From Undibacterium sp. YM2 (GTDB lineage Bacteria; Pseudomonadota; Gammaproteobacteria; Burkholderiales; Burkholderiaceae_D): a stretch of 64,000 nt of DNA. The notes under the pieces were generated by a model. The model saw only the letters and a list, made by a program, of their open reading frames with translations, was not told where the DNA came from and searched no databases. The translations under genes and the position numbers were made by a program. How positions within the stretch are numbered: position 1 is the stretch's first letter; every line of letters begins with the position of its first letter. The DNA lies in the NCBI RefSeq assembly GCF_009937975.1, contig NZ_AP018441.1:2790001-2854000 (forward strand), in the 5' to 3' direction. Of the stretch, positions 63,695 to 64,000 are shown piece by piece.

Positions 63695-64000
63695 CTATTG
63701 GCGTTGCAGGTGAAAATTAAGCGCGGGGAGGTCGTTCGAGGCCATCACTGATATGGCCGAAAGGAGAAGAAAAAACCAGACTGATTTTTTCTGATGAAGG
63801 AGCGGAAACGGGGGGACAGTAGAAACGGTGACCAGAGCCGCACCGACACAGCATGAAGCGCAAGCGCTACACTTGTCTTTCATAGACTTGGCGGTGGGAG
63901 ACACTTTAGCTACTGCATGGTCAGAGACTTTATCAGCATCACTGTGCTGATGATCGTGTTGTCCGGCTTGCGCATCGTCATGATCATGCGACTCACCTGG
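63695..64000 (-). pseudogene. His/Cys-rich hypothetical protein, partial and apparently frameshifted
   Basis: The gene enters from the right edge, open in the frame that reads PGESHDHDDAQAGQHDHQHS, then KDKCSACASCCVGAAL. After the G6 run at 63810-63815 (C6 on the coding strand) the current frame gives a low-quality end. Adding one base there restores VPPVSAPSSEKI then SPFGHISDGLERPPRA and a stop, which is the usual C-terminus of this family of metal-island proteins. The 5-prime end lies outside the window. Confidence 0.65.

Noticed and set aside
1-64000. CRISPR arrays, tRNA and rRNA genes
   Set aside because: Repeated direct units with spacers, tRNA cloverleaf ends and rRNA blocks were looked for by eye and none was seen; the short phage palindromes are operators, not CRISPR repeats.

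Overview
The window looks like part of a betaproteobacterial chromosome, most likely Burkholderiales (Oxalobacteraceae-like). The basis is the gene order uppS-cdsA-dxr-rseP-bamA-skp-lpxD-fabZ-lpxA-lpxB, an imuA-imuB-dnaE2 cassette with E. coli-type LexA boxes, and the copper gene families at the right end. The genus cannot be fixed from sequence reading alone.

Layout. (1) 1-10.05 kb is a tightly packed plus-strand envelope operon: the uppS tail, CDP-DAG synthesis, the first committed MEP step, the RseP site-2 protease, the BamA outer-membrane insertase, the Skp chaperone and lipid A synthesis. It is followed by a frameshifted tatD and an ankyrin protein. (2) 11.9-15 kb is an ABC importer made of a double-permease fusion and an ATPase with a C-terminal AAA-associated domain, with no binding protein nearby. 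(3) 15.0-20.9 kb is the SOS mutasome dnaE2-imuB-imuA on the minus strand, with a divergent small gene that has its own LexA box. (4) 21-27.8 kb holds an NTF2-like/HxlR divergent pair, a MITE-like element inserted at the stop codon of an AI-2E family transporter gene, and a 1349-aa Pls/PosA-type single-module NRPS.

(5) 28.0-38.2 kb is a nearly complete filamentous phage (Inoviridae) prophage of about 10.1 kb integrated at a dif-like XerCD site. The minus-strand order is small accessory genes, Rep, ssDNA-binding protein, small membrane proteins, major coat protein pVIII, a terminator, pIII-like adhesin, pVI-like protein, Zot/pI and a phage-encoded secretin (pIV). A DUF2726 nuclease-like gene and an HTH regulator with triple palindromic operators lie on the plus strand. 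The attachment core and about 340 bp beyond it are repeated at both ends. The left copy carries an intact Cys-rich 91-aa gene and the right copy a decayed version, which suggests successive dif integrations.

(6) 38.5-48.2 kb is a mosaic accessory region. It has an AT-rich gene with a HEPN-like RxxxxH motif, a divergent TnpT/TnpS-like cointegrate-resolution pair of the Tn4651 type with no transposase in view, a LemA plus two TPM-domain genes, a CopZ-like chaperone, an ATC-hydrolase-family protein, an IS21-like inverted-repeat remnant and a PD-(D/E)XK-like protein.

(7) 48.2-64 kb is a minus-strand copper/silver resistance island: CusCBA with a CusF domain fused to CusB, a P1B-type ATPase with YHS and metal-binding domains, small His/Met-rich periplasmic proteins, CusF, a cupredoxin, a Tat-exported multicopper oxidase and a second outer-membrane factor. 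It runs off the right edge in a gene that appears frameshifted. Both apparent frameshifts in the window (tatD and the last gene) are explained by one missing G in a G6 tract, so an assembly homopolymer error is a real possibility.

No rRNA, tRNA or CRISPR array was seen.
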